From contig CAJPFH010000026.1 in NCBI GenBank assembly GCA_905339165.1, positions 95,471 to 128,215 of the forward strand: a stretch of DNA of 32,745 bases, read 5' to 3'. The translations under genes and the position numbers were made by a program. A model generated the notes under the pieces. That model worked only from the letters and a program-made list of their open reading frames with translations, searched no databases and was not told the origin of the DNA. This document shows, piece by piece, positions 24,961-32,745 of this stretch. The stretch comes from Flavobacteriales bacterium (GTDB lineage: Bacteria > Bacteroidota > Bacteroidia > Flavobacteriales_E > Vicingaceae). The first letter of the stretch is position 1, and the number at the start of each line of letters is the position of its first letter.

Positions 24961-25683
24961 TTAAAGTAAATCCATTATATTATCAATGCCTATCAGGCGG
25001 TTTGCACAAAAGCCTTCGGCATAAGCAAAGTTAGCGTCTCGACCTAGTGTGGCCATTTTGGTTAAAATTAATTGGTAAAATTCTTTTGATGAAATAGGGG
25101 TTTCGGGTTCTTTAGAATTGGGGTTATAAAATTGCGATTCAAAAGCTTCAATGGCTTGCATTTTTTTATCGATGTATTTACTTACATCTATAATAAAATC
25201 GGGCTTAATATATCGGTCTTGAATATAGTGATACACTGCTTTAGGTCTCCATATTTCCTGTTTATTTCCATCAATAAAAGTTTCGATTTTTGCCAAACCA
25301 CTGTAATAACAAGCATCGGCCACCAATGCGGCTGCACGGCCATGATCGGGGTGTCTGTCGGAAATGGCATTAGCGAGTACTACAGAGGGCTTGTATTTTC
25401 GGATAAATTGTATCAATTCTTTTTGGTGCGTTTCATCGTTTTTAAAAAAGCCATCGGTAAAATTTGCATTTTCTCTAAAAGAAACCCCTAGTATTTTTGC
25501 GGCTTTTTGAGCTTCTTTCATGCGTATTTCGGCATTGCCTCGGGTACCTAATTCACCACAGGTTAAATCTAAAATACCCACTTTAAAACCCATATTCAAA
25601 TGTTTAAGAAGAGTTCCGGAACAACTTAGTTCTACGTCATCAGGGTGTACGCCAATAGCTAAAATATCTACTTTCATTTTCAA
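24961..25683 (-). CDS. bshB1: Bacillithiol biosynthesis deacetylase BshB1
   Basis: A 240-aa zinc-dependent LmbE/PIG-L family deacetylase that removes acetyl from GlcNAc-malate in bacillithiol synthesis. Signature: IGVHPDDVELSCSGTL (His13, Asp15, Asp16), CGELGTRGNAEIRMKEA, and DRHPDHGRAA (His111, His114). BshB1-specific features are TDGFF, the WRPKAVYHYIQDRYIKPDFIIDVS segment and YAEGF. It is the last gene of a three-gene minus-strand operon, 18 nt after the dihydroorotase-like gene. Bacillithiol is known in many Bacteroidota; bshA and bshC are not in view. Confidence 0.93.
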   Translation of the reverse strand: MKMKVDILAIGVHPDDVELSCSGTLLKHLNMGFKVGILDLTCGELGTRGNAEIRMKEAQKAAKILGVSFRENANFTDGFFKNDETHQKELIQFIRKYKPSVVLANAISDRHPDHGRAAALVADACYYSGLAKIETFIDGNKQEIWRPKAVYHYIQDRYIKPDFIIDVSKYIDKKMQAIEAFESQFYNPNSKEPETPISSKEFYQLILTKMATLGRDANFAYAEGFCANRLIGIDNIMDLL

Positions 25684-25701
25684 GGGAGGGTTAAGCGGGT
25701 A

Positions 25702-26970
25702 TTAGTTTTCTATCCATTGTTTTTTGTTGTAAATTCCCAATACTTTACCCGTAAAGGATTGGCCAATAAATGGAGTATTTTTAGATTTGGAAACAATATC
25801 ATTTTCCGAAAAAATCCAATTCTCATTGGTATCAAAAACGGTAAGGTTTGCTTCTTCTCCTTCTTTTATGCAGGGAATAGGTTGTTTTAGAATTTTTCGG
25901 GGATTGAAGCAGAATAAATCAACGAGTTGTTGAACCGAAATCTCATTTCTAAGAATGGTATTGGCTATGGCAAAGGAAGTTTGAAGGTTGATGATGCCGT
26001 AAGCAGCCAAATCGAACTCACATTTTTTATTTTCGATGTGTTGAGGTTCGTGGTCAGAAACCAACACATCAATGATATTTTCTTTAATGGCTTTAATAAA
26101 GGCTTTAATTTCTTTTTGGGTTTTAAGAGGGGGCTGTACCTTGTAGTAACTGTCGAATGTTTTTAATTCTTCATCGGTAAGTAATAAGTGATAGGTGCTA
26201 AGTCCGCAAGATATAGGAAGGGATTTGCTTTTTGCGATTTTAATCATTTGAAGAGCATGTACTGATGATATTTGCATAAAGTGTAAAGGACTTTCGCAAT
26301 ATTCGGCAAGGTAAATATCTCGGTTTACAATAATATCTTCGGCTACCGAGGGAATGCCTTTCAATCCAAGCAGGGTGGAGGTTTTTCCTTCATTTACATT
26401 TCCGGTTGTTGCCACCTCTTTGCAAAGCGGAAAATCCATAATCAGTGAGCCAAAAGGTTTTGCGTAGAGCATGGCACGCATCAGTAATCCGGCATTAGTG
26501 CTTTTTTTTGCATCGCAGAAAGCGGCAGCACCGGCAAGGTGCATATCGTACATTTCGGAAATGTTTTCGCCTTTCATTCCTGCACTTAAAGCACCAATAG
26601 GTAAAATATCTACTGCATTTTCTTTTGCGTTTTTAATCAGGTAATCTACGCCCGATTTGTTGTCGCATACGGGCAATGTATCGGGTAGTATCGCTACTGC
26701 AGTAAATCCGCCTCTGGCAGCGGCATGCAAACCAGTCTCTAAATCTTCTTTGTATTCAAAACCAGGGTCGCAGAATTTAGCTTGCATATCAATCCAGCCT
26801 GGAGAGATGTGTGTATTTTTAGACTTGCATTCTTTTATGTTTAACGGAACTTGAATGTTTTTTGCAATTTGCTCTATACGTCCGTTTTTGATTAAAATAT
26901 CTGCCGTTTTATTGTGGTGAGGGGAGTGAATATCGATCACTTTGGCGTTTCGGATAATTAGATTCATCAT
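25702..26970 (-). CDS. Dihydroorotase-like protein with degenerate metal site
   Basis: A 422-aa protein clearly of the class I dihydroorotase family: GFEYKEDLETGLHAAARGGFTAVA, LGLKGIPSVAEDIIVNRD and LVSDHEP. The metal-binding motif expected as DxHxHxRDPG reads DMQAKFCDPG (61-70), so both histidines and the arginine are lost. The usual HAED-type histidine region reads IMDFPLCKE, and the LHxxHxS histidine is Gln233 (LHFMQISS). Asp306 remains. It is therefore probably non-catalytic, like the PyrC-prime proteins that assemble with aspartate transcarbamoylase, or has a new role. Its start overlaps the BatA-type stop by one base (TAATG), and bshB1 follows. Confidence 0.87.
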   Translation of the reverse strand: MMNLIIRNAKVIDIHSPHHNKTADILIKNGRIEQIAKNIQVPLNIKECKSKNTHISPGWIDMQAKFCDPGFEYKEDLETGLHAAARGGFTAVAILPDTLPVCDNKSGVDYLIKNAKENAVDILPIGALSAGMKGENISEMYDMHLAGAAAFCDAKKSTNAGLLMRAMLYAKPFGSLIMDFPLCKEVATTGNVNEGKTSTLLGLKGIPSVAEDIIVNRDIYLAEYCESPLHFMQISSVHALQMIKIAKSKSLPISCGLSTYHLLLTDEELKTFDSYYKVQPPLKTQKEIKAFIKAIKENIIDVLVSDHEPQHIENKKCEFDLAAYGIINLQTSFAIANTILRNEISVQQLVDLFCFNPRKILKQPIPCIKEGEEANLTVFDTNENWIFSENDIVSKSKNTPFIGQSFTGKVLGIYNKKQWIEN

Positions 26971-29006
26971 TATTTCCAGAATTTAAGAAGTGCTATTTCT
27001 ATGCTTATAAATACAAGTGCTAAAATAATACAAAGTTTCCAAAGGCGAAGGCCTTTGTTTTTTTCGGCAATAAATTTTGTTACATTGGCGGTGGTGGGTT
27101 CTACAAGAGAAACATTTTTAAATAAATACTTTTGGATTATTTCGTTTAATTCGCCCGAGGTGTAAGCGCGAGTATCCGATTCGTTTCGGTTGAAATTAAA
27201 AGCGATGGAAGCTATGGTGTCGGTTTCGTTAATTACTCCGTAAAAACCGGCATTGGTTATGTGGTTGTGGGTTTGCAGCATTTCGGAAAATCCTCGCTTA
27301 ACAATACCGGGTATGAGTTGCTTTCCATTTCCTTCAATTACCACTGGTTTTTCAGAATGAGAAGTGTGATTTATTTCTATTAGTGAGTTATTACCTATCG
27401 TATAAAAGAGAGGAGGGGTTTGTACACTGTTTAAAGCTAAATTGTAAAGTGTTGGAACAAATATAGCGTGCGATGAAAAGTTGGTACAGCGTAGGTTTAA
27501 TGGTGAAGAACAAATAAATAAACTGCCTTTATTACATTTTTGTTCTACCAAAAAATCGCTGCCGTTGTTTAATTTCAAAATATCTTCAGTAGAGGATTGA
27601 ATAAAGCGGTTGATGGGGTAGTGTTTGTTTACTAAAGGTAAATCGATTTGAGTTGGAGTTTTTTCAAAGACATTTGAAAATATACGATGTTTGGTATTTA
27701 AGGCATTCACTTTTCGTTGAGTGCTATCGGCAGGTAGTAAGCGAACACTCTTCAGTAAGGCAAGAAAATTGTTATAGCTTTCCAAATCGGCTTTTTCAGA
27801 CGGAAATACTAACAAGTACCCACCTTGTTCTTCAACAAATCTTTTTAGTTCGGTGCTTAAACCACTCGATATTTTTTCTATATCGTATAGAATGATTAAG
27901 CCTTGCTTTCCTAGGGTAGAATAATCGATGTTTTTTTCGTTTTGCGATGTAAAAGCAATAGAACTATCTTGAGTAAACAATGCATTAATAAATTTATTTT
28001 CTTCTTTACCGTAAATAGCCATTACCGGAATATTCTTATTAATGTGGTAGGTAAAATAAAACGAGTCGTCAAAAACAACAGGGTAATCATTGATAGACAC
28101 TATGCCTTTTGTATGTCCTGTCTTTTTGTTATTATAAACCAGTGGCACGAGGGTTTCGTTTTCGGCTTCTACGGAAAAACTAGCAGGGGCAATGGTTTGG
28201 TGGTTTAAAGTAAGTTTAAGAGGAACATCTTCTACGATTTTGCCCGATTGGTTTATAATTTTCACCCATAGTTTTTCGGGTTGAAAAAGGCTTCTCACAG
28301 GCGATTCAAACCAAACGCTATCTATATATACATTCGCATGGGTGTGGCTTTCTACCGGAACAAGGGTGTAAGAAATGGCTGTATCGGGTTTAATATTGGC
28401 CATATTGCTGGTTGTTTTCTGAAAATCGGAAATGAGAAAAATTTGTTTTGAACCGGCCAAACTGTTTTTCAGCAAATCGTTCTGGCGAGAAATAACTTCC
28501 GAAATATTTTTAACTATAGGAGAAATACTTACTTCTTCCAACATTTGCAAAAACTCTTCTTTGCTAAGCAAACGTTGATGCTTGGCTTCAAATTGATTGG
28601 TAAGCAGTTGGAATTTATCGGAGTGGCCATAGGCTTTAATAATTTCCGATGCTTTGATTTTGGCATCGGCAAGCAAGCTTCCGTTTTCATTCAGGGCTTC
28701 CATGCTAAACGAATTGTCAATGTATATACTTACCGCATTTTCGCCTGTAGTTAGTAACTTATTTTTAAAAGGAATATAAGGTTGGGCAAAGGCAAATACC
28801 AAGAACGAAATAAATAAAATGCGACTGATTAATACCAACAAGTGTTTAAGTTTGTTAATAGATTTGGTTTGCTGTTTTACATCTTTTAGAAACCTTACAT
28901 TGCTAAAATAAATAACCTTATGTCTGCGAAAGGAAAAAAGATGAACAATAATGGGAATAAGAATAAGAAAAAGGGCAAAGAGAAAATAGGGATAGACGAA
29001 TTTCAT
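26970..29006 (-). CDS. BatA/VWA-type membrane protein
   Basis: A 678-aa membrane protein. The N-terminus MKFVYPYFLFALFLILIPII ... SFRRHKVIYFSNVRFL is the BatA (aerotolerance regulator N-terminal) module, with helices at about 6-24 and 57-76. A degenerate von Willebrand A domain follows, with an intact MIDAS start DNSFS (Asp97, Ser99, Ser101). A large periplasmic-type beta region comes next, then a C-terminal helix (LCIILALVFISIEIALL) ending in KFWK. Bacteroidota commonly carry this type outside the classical batABCDE operon; its function is unknown. It is the first gene of the operon with the dihydroorotase-like gene and bshB1. Confidence 0.85.
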   Translation of the reverse strand: MKFVYPYFLFALFLILIPIIVHLFSFRRHKVIYFSNVRFLKDVKQQTKSINKLKHLLVLISRILFISFLVFAFAQPYIPFKNKLLTTGENAVSIYIDNSFSMEALNENGSLLADAKIKASEIIKAYGHSDKFQLLTNQFEAKHQRLLSKEEFLQMLEEVSISPIVKNISEVISRQNDLLKNSLAGSKQIFLISDFQKTTSNMANIKPDTAISYTLVPVESHTHANVYIDSVWFESPVRSLFQPEKLWVKIINQSGKIVEDVPLKLTLNHQTIAPASFSVEAENETLVPLVYNNKKTGHTKGIVSINDYPVVFDDSFYFTYHINKNIPVMAIYGKEENKFINALFTQDSSIAFTSQNEKNIDYSTLGKQGLIILYDIEKISSGLSTELKRFVEEQGGYLLVFPSEKADLESYNNFLALLKSVRLLPADSTQRKVNALNTKHRIFSNVFEKTPTQIDLPLVNKHYPINRFIQSSTEDILKLNNGSDFLVEQKCNKGSLFICSSPLNLRCTNFSSHAIFVPTLYNLALNSVQTPPLFYTIGNNSLIEINHTSHSEKPVVIEGNGKQLIPGIVKRGFSEMLQTHNHITNAGFYGVINETDTIASIAFNFNRNESDTRAYTSGELNEIIQKYLFKNVSLVEPTTANVTKFIAEKNKGLRLWKLCIILALVFISIEIALLKFWK

Positions 29007-29013
29007 TCAGTAA

Positions 29014-29021
29014 CAAAGTTA
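29014..29021 (-). promoter_or_regulatory. Candidate -7 element for the BatA operon
   Basis: Minus-strand TAACTTTG fits TAnnTTTG and ends 7 nt before the ATG at 29006. A second match, TAAATTTG, lies at 29040-29033. Neither has a clear -33 TTG; one of them probably drives the three-gene operon. Confidence 0.4.
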
Positions 29022-29058
29022 TAGAAATTAATCAAATTTATTTATGACACAGGAACAC

Positions 29059-30435
29059 TTAGTGAACATTGGTTTTTGCAATAAGCAGGTTTCCTAAATC
29101 ATCTAAATCTATTCCATCAAAATTTCCGGAAGTCATTAGTAAGAACACCGTATTTTTTTTTGGTGCGGTAAGCAGTGTGTTTTTTAGTTCTGCCGAGTTG
29201 GTAAATACTTGCAAGGTATTGCTTTCAAAGGCTTTTTTTACCTGCTCTTTGCTTATGGGGGGCAGTTTTTTATGTTCGATGGTGTGTGGGTTGTAATAGA
29301 CGAATGCCATATCGGCATCATTCATAGTGTGTTGATATTGATTTAGAAAAGTAGGATTTAAACTACTAAATGTATGAAGCTCCATACAGGCAATTAAATT
29401 TCTGTGGGGGTATTGTTCTTTAACGGCTGCAACGGTCGCTTTTAGTTTGGAGGGTGAGTGTGCAAAATCTTTATAAACGGCTGTAGTTTCATTTTTGCTA
29501 ATTAATTCGAGCCGTTTAGAGGCTCCTTTAAAAGAGCTTATGGCAGAATAAAAATCGAAGGGATGTATTCCCAATTCAAGACATATTTGCATAGTACCCT
29601 CTATGTTTTGCAGATTATGTTTACCGAAAATTTCAAGTGCTGTTTTTTTATTTTCGTGTAGAAGATAAGTGATACCGTTATTTATTTCGTAGGCAGGGGT
29701 AGAGTATGGTAATAGTTTAAGAGAGTCGGAGTGGCTTTTTTCATGAGCCAGTTTTTGCAACACTTCATCTTCTTTGTAATACACAAGAGTTCCGTTTTTC
29801 TCAATAGTTTCAATGAAGAGTTTAAACTGTTCTACGTATATTTCAAAAGTTGGAAAAACATTAATATGGTCCCATGCTATGCCACTTAGCAATGCAATGT
29901 GTGGTTTGTATAAATGAAATTTTGGTCTGCGGTCTATGGGTGATGATAGATACTCATCACCTTCTAACACAATAAGAGGCGCCTCGCTTAGTTGCACCAT
30001 GGTATCAAATCCTTGCAACTGGGCACCCACCATAAAATCGAAAGAGATATTGCAATGTGTTAAAACATGAATAAGCATAGAGGTAATGGTGGTTTTGCCA
30101 TGGCTACCCCCAATAACAATACGTGTTTTGTTTTTCGATTGTTCAAAAATATATTCGGGGTACGAAAAAATACGAAGTCCAAGTTGTTGAGCTTTTAACA
30201 ATTCGGGGTTATCGCTGCGTGCATGCATCCCTAGTATCACTGCCTCAATGGAGGAATTTAATTTTTCGGGAAACCAGCCATATTCAGAGGGAAGTAACCC
30301 ATGTTGTTGCAAGCGGGTTTTTGAAGGTTCAAAAATTTCGTCATCGGAACCGGTAACTTCATATCCTTTTTTATGTAGTGCAATGGCTAAGTTGTGCATA
30401 GCACTGCCGCCAATAGCTATAAAATGTATTCGCAT
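29059..30435 (-). CDS. mpl: UDP-MurNAc:tripeptide ligase Mpl-type Mur ligase
   Basis: A 458-aa Mur ligase matching Mpl, which reattaches recycled L-Ala-D-Glu-mDAP tripeptide to UDP-MurNAc; E. coli Mpl is of about the same length. Seen: MRIHFIAIGGSAMHNLAIAL, GSDDEIFEPSKTRL, ILGMHARSDNPEL, the ATP-binding GGSHGKTTITSML (109-121), LEGDEYLSSPIDRRPKFHLY, AWDHINVFP, and YKDFAHSPSKLKATVAAVK. The N-terminal MHNLA and GDEYLSSPID favour Mpl over MurC. It is divergent from a metallo-beta-lactamase gene across about 130 nt. No adjacent recycling genes are present. Confidence 0.83.
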   Translation of the reverse strand: MRIHFIAIGGSAMHNLAIALHKKGYEVTGSDDEIFEPSKTRLQQHGLLPSEYGWFPEKLNSSIEAVILGMHARSDNPELLKAQQLGLRIFSYPEYIFEQSKNKTRIVIGGSHGKTTITSMLIHVLTHCNISFDFMVGAQLQGFDTMVQLSEAPLIVLEGDEYLSSPIDRRPKFHLYKPHIALLSGIAWDHINVFPTFEIYVEQFKLFIETIEKNGTLVYYKEDEVLQKLAHEKSHSDSLKLLPYSTPAYEINNGITYLLHENKKTALEIFGKHNLQNIEGTMQICLELGIHPFDFYSAISSFKGASKRLELISKNETTAVYKDFAHSPSKLKATVAAVKEQYPHRNLIACMELHTFSSLNPTFLNQYQHTMNDADMAFVYYNPHTIEHKKLPPISKEQVKKAFESNTLQVFTNSAELKNTLLTAPKKNTVFLLMTSGNFDGIDLDDLGNLLIAKTNVH

Positions 30436-30564
30436 TAACTTTTTTCAACAAGTGTAAGCAATAAGCTTCCATTATTTATTGTTAGGTAGCACTACTTTTA
30501 AACAATGTTTTGTAAACAGAAAAAATTTAAAACAGTAATGTATTTTTACAAAAAAAAAACAGCA

Positions 30565-31404
30565 ATGAAATTATATGTTATAAATACCGGATATTTTAAG
30601 TTAGATGGGGGAGCGATGTTTGGAGTAGTACCCAAAACCATTTGGCAAAAAACGAACCCTGCCGATGAAAATAATATGTGCAATTGGGCAATGCGTTGCC
30701 TGCTTATAGAAGACGGAAAAAGATTAATACTGATTGATAACGGCATAGGCGAAAAACAAGAGGATAAGTTTTTTTCTCATTATTATTTACACGGAACCGA
30801 CACTCTGCAAAAATCATTGGCAAAATACGGTTTTACACCAAATGATATTACCGATGTATTTCTTACACACCTGCATTTCGACCATTGCGGAGGAGGAATA
30901 AAATGGAATAAAGACCACACCCGGTTTGAGGCCACTTTTCCGAATGCGGTTTATTGGACCAATAAAGCCCACTGGAAATGGGCCACCGAGCCTAATGCCC
31001 GCGAAAAGGCTTCGTTTCTTAAAGAAAATATTTTACCCATGCAGGAATTGGGAATTTTAAAGTTTACCGATACAGAAACTTCACCTCTTAAAAACTACAT
31101 TACCGTTAACGGACATACCGATGCTATGATGCTTCCCATATTGGAATACCAACAAAGAAAAATTATTTTTTGTGCCGATTTACTGCCATCGGTAGGCCAT
31201 ATTCCTTTGCCATACGTAATGGGATACGATACCCGTCCGCTCTTAACCTTAGAAGAAAAAGAAAATTTTTTAAAGAAAGCAGTTGAAGAAAAATATGTTT
31301 TATTTTTTGAACACGATTCGGTAAACGAGTGCTGTACGCTCACACATACCGAAAAAGGGATAAGAGCCGATAGCACATTTTCTTTTACAGAATATTTCGG
31401 GTAA
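30565..31404 (+). CDS. Metallo-beta-lactamase fold hydrolase
   Basis: About 279 aa from ATG 30565 (MKLYVINTGYFKLDGGAMFG). Upstream in-frame ATGs at 30505 and 30538 add a lysine-rich, unlikely extension. The metal motif is LTHLHFDHCGGG (His102, His104, Asp106, His107), with further ligands in GHTDAMM, CADLLPS and FEHDS. The GGAMFGVVPKTIW start resembles the lactonase/YtnP-like branch of MBL hydrolases. The substrate is unknown; quorum-quenching activity cannot be claimed. No clear promoter was seen in the gap to mpl. Its stop codon forms part of the -7 element of the next gene. Confidence 0.85.
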   Translation: MKLYVINTGYFKLDGGAMFGVVPKTIWQKTNPADENNMCNWAMRCLLIEDGKRLILIDNGIGEKQEDKFFSHYYLHGTDTLQKSLAKYGFTPNDITDVFLTHLHFDHCGGGIKWNKDHTRFEATFPNAVYWTNKAHWKWATEPNAREKASFLKENILPMQELGILKFTDTETSPLKNYITVNGHTDAMMLPILEYQQRKIIFCADLLPSVGHIPLPYVMGYDTRPLLTLEEKENFLKKAVEEKYVLFFEHDSVNECCTLTHTEKGIRADSTFSFTEYFG

Positions 31405-31409
31405 CTTTG
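31402..31409 (+). promoter_or_regulatory. Candidate -7 element for the DUF4476 gene overlapping a stop codon
   Basis: TAACTTTG fits TAnnTTTG; its TAA is the stop codon of the preceding metallo-beta-lactamase gene. It ends 46 nt before the ATG at 31456. No -33 TTG is visible. Confidence 0.4.
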
Positions 31410-31455
31410 GTATACTTATTGAAAAACAAACAGCAATAAATTAAAAAAACATATT

Positions 31456-32388
31456 ATGAAAAAAATACTACTATCGCTTATTGCCATTATAGCAACAGGA
31501 ATAACATGGGCACAAACATCGAATCTTATTTTTTTTACCGAAGGAGGAGAGCGATTTAAACTTATTCTAAATGGGATTCAACAAAATGTGGAATCACAAA
31601 CCAATGTAAAGGTTACCGATTTAAGTCCGGGAGCATGGAAGGTAAAAGTTCTTTTTGACGATGCTCAGCTTCAACCCGTAGACAAAACCATTTACATGGA
31701 ACCCGCAATGGAATATACCGCTAATGTAAAACAAAACAATAAAGGGGTATATGTAGTTCGTTTATTAAATCAGGTGCCCATTGCTCAGGCACTTCCTCCT
31801 GTCCAAAATCAGCAGGTTATTGTGTACCATACTTCGCCACCGCAAGCTACCTCGGTTACTGTTACCGAAACCACCACCTCGCATACCACCACAAACGATA
31901 ATGTAAATGTAAATGCAGGGGTAGGAGGGGTTGGCATTAGTATGAATGTAAATATAAACGATGGCACAGGTAAAACTTCTTCTCAAACCACTACGACTAC
32001 CACATCATATTCTTCTACAACCGTGGTTCAGCCAACACAACCCGTACAGCAGGTGTATGCCATGCCCGGATACAATGGGCCGGTGGGTTGCCCTATGCCT
32101 ATGGCTCCGGCTGATTTTTCGGCTGCCAAACAAAGCATTAGTCAAAAAAGTTTTAACGATAGTAAACTAACCATGGCCAAGCAAATTACCCAAAGTAACT
32201 GCCTTACAGCCGAACAGGTAAGAGAATTAACGTTGCTGCTCGATTTTGAAGAAAGTAAACTCGATTATACAAAATTTGCATATGACTACACCTATGATAT
32301 TGGAAATTATTTTAAGGTAAATGATGCTTTCGATTTTGAAATGAGTATTGAAGAACTTAATCAGCATATTGCCGGCAGAAAGAGATAA
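31456..32388 (+). CDS. Exported DUF4476 domain protein
   Basis: A 310-aa protein: signal peptide (MKKILLSLIA, ending TWAQ at 20); a beta-rich N-terminal domain (FFTEGGERFKLILNGIQQN ... VKVLFDD, to about 105); a Thr/Ser/Val/Asn-rich low-complexity linker (about 120-215, e.g. VTETTTSHTTTNDNVNVN); and a C-terminal helical DUF4476 domain of about 90 residues (ADFSAAKQSISQKSFNDSKL, TMAKQITQSNCLTAEQVREL, FAYDYTYD). DUF4476 proteins are frequent in Bacteroidota and have no known function. A strong terminator follows. Confidence 0.85.
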   Translation: MKKILLSLIAIIATGITWAQTSNLIFFTEGGERFKLILNGIQQNVESQTNVKVTDLSPGAWKVKVLFDDAQLQPVDKTIYMEPAMEYTANVKQNNKGVYVVRLLNQVPIAQALPPVQNQQVIVYHTSPPQATSVTVTETTTSHTTTNDNVNVNAGVGGVGISMNVNINDGTGKTSSQTTTTTTSYSSTTVVQPTQPVQQVYAMPGYNGPVGCPMPMAPADFSAAKQSISQKSFNDSKLTMAKQITQSNCLTAEQVRELTLLLDFEESKLDYTKFAYDYTYDIGNYFKVNDAFDFEMSIEELNQHIAGRKR

Positions 32389-32408
32389 AACAATTTTTAA
32401 ATTCTAAT

Positions 32409-32439
32409 AAAAAAGGCAGCAAATTTTGCAGCCTTTTTT
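32409..32439. terminator. Bidirectional rho-independent terminator
   Basis: AAAAAAGGC (32409-32417) pairs with GCCTTTTTT (32431-32439), then an A/A mismatch, then GCAAA with TTTGC around a single T. A- and T-runs flank both sides, so it can stop the DUF4476 gene (+) and the converging T9SS-tail gene (-). Confidence 0.85.
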
Positions 32440-32462
32440 TTATGGGTTCTATTTATTGTGGT

Positions 32463-32745
32463 TTATTTCTCCACCAGCATTTTTTTGGTATCTATTATTT
32501 TTCCATCTACCACAATGCTGTATTGGTAAATACCTTGTGATAAGTTGGCGGCATATACTTTTAACTGTCCGTGTCCAGTTTGGTTTATATCTACGGTTTT
32601 AATAATACGCCCCTGCATATCGGTAAAAATAAGTTGGGCGTAGTTGGGCATCGGCAGCGGTGTTGCCGTTGTTTACAATATCCACATTACGCTTGGGCAC
32701 AAGAATATTTACCCCAATGCTGCGTTTGATAGCATTATTAAAATC
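32463..32745 (-). pseudogene. C-terminal T9SS sorting domain of a truncated or frameshifted gene
   Basis: The minus strand from 32666 to 32463 encodes a typical T9SS type A C-terminus: AQLIFTDMQGRIIKTVDI, then LSQGIYQYSIVVDGKII, ending KKMLVEK. Such tails are never free-standing, and the frame meets a stop at 32675-32673. Upstream, a neighbouring frame (…KRSIGVNILVPKRN, DIVNNGNTA) is open to the window edge, so the body of the protein probably shifts frame around 32640-32680. This may be a real frameshift or an assembly error; the gene is also cut by the window. The form ending in IDTKKMLVEK recalls tails of surface proteins with fibre or S74-peptidase-like parts, but the body cannot be seen. 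Confidence 0.65.

Noticed and set aside
30565-31404. Quorum-quenching lactonase assignment
   Set aside because: Only the general metallo-beta-lactamase motifs are visible; substrate cannot be read from the sequence.

Overview
The window looks like chromosomal DNA from an AT-rich, uncultured-type member of the Bacteroidota. The signs are type IX secretion (T9SS) C-terminal sorting domains on three proteins, signal peptides ending in 'AQ/SQ/GQ', several intergenic matches to the Bacteroidota -7 promoter element TAnnTTTG, a BatA-type membrane protein, bacillithiol deacetylase BshB1, recycling ligase Mpl, a Rho factor with a long acidic insert, and no visible Shine-Dalgarno sequences. I see no IS element, CRISPR array, tRNA, rRNA or integrase, and no gene-free stretch longer than about 200 bases.

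Left part (1-6.8 kb): a secreted CotH-like kinase, then a signalling cluster. It holds a large periplasmic-propeller/Y_Y_Y receptor ending in a SpoIIE-type PP2C phosphatase, a lipoprotein of unknown function, a SiaB-family kinase and a SiaC-family phosphoprotein whose Thr68 lies in an NTSSxK motif. Together they resemble the Pseudomonas SiaA-SiaB-SiaC partner-switching circuit, with a ligand-sensing propeller on the phosphatase and no diguanylate cyclase in view. This is the most interesting system here.

Middle part (6.8-19.2 kb): mostly minus-strand housekeeping. It contains a PhnP-like metallo-beta-lactamase protein translationally coupled to a cysteine desulfurase, glmM, rsmE, an exported protein with 11-residue LEA-like repeats, pckA, a small membrane-anchored hypothetical, plus-strand rho with a structured leader, a TPR/PD40/SPOR envelope protein reminiscent of PorE, and hutI. 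A 59-nt palindrome separates siaC from the converging metallo-beta-lactamase gene.

Right part (19.2-32.7 kb): aroC, a seven-repeat T9SS propeller, a lipoprotein with collagen-like triplets, and purL on the plus strand. Then comes a tight minus-strand operon: a BatA/VWA membrane protein, a dihydroorotase-like protein that has lost most metal ligands, and bshB1. It is followed by mpl (minus), a second metallo-beta-lactamase protein and a DUF4476 protein (plus). At the edge is the T9SS tail of a minus-strand gene whose frame is broken just inside the window.

All identifications come from reading the sequence and recalling protein families; no database search was run. Residue numbers are hand counts.
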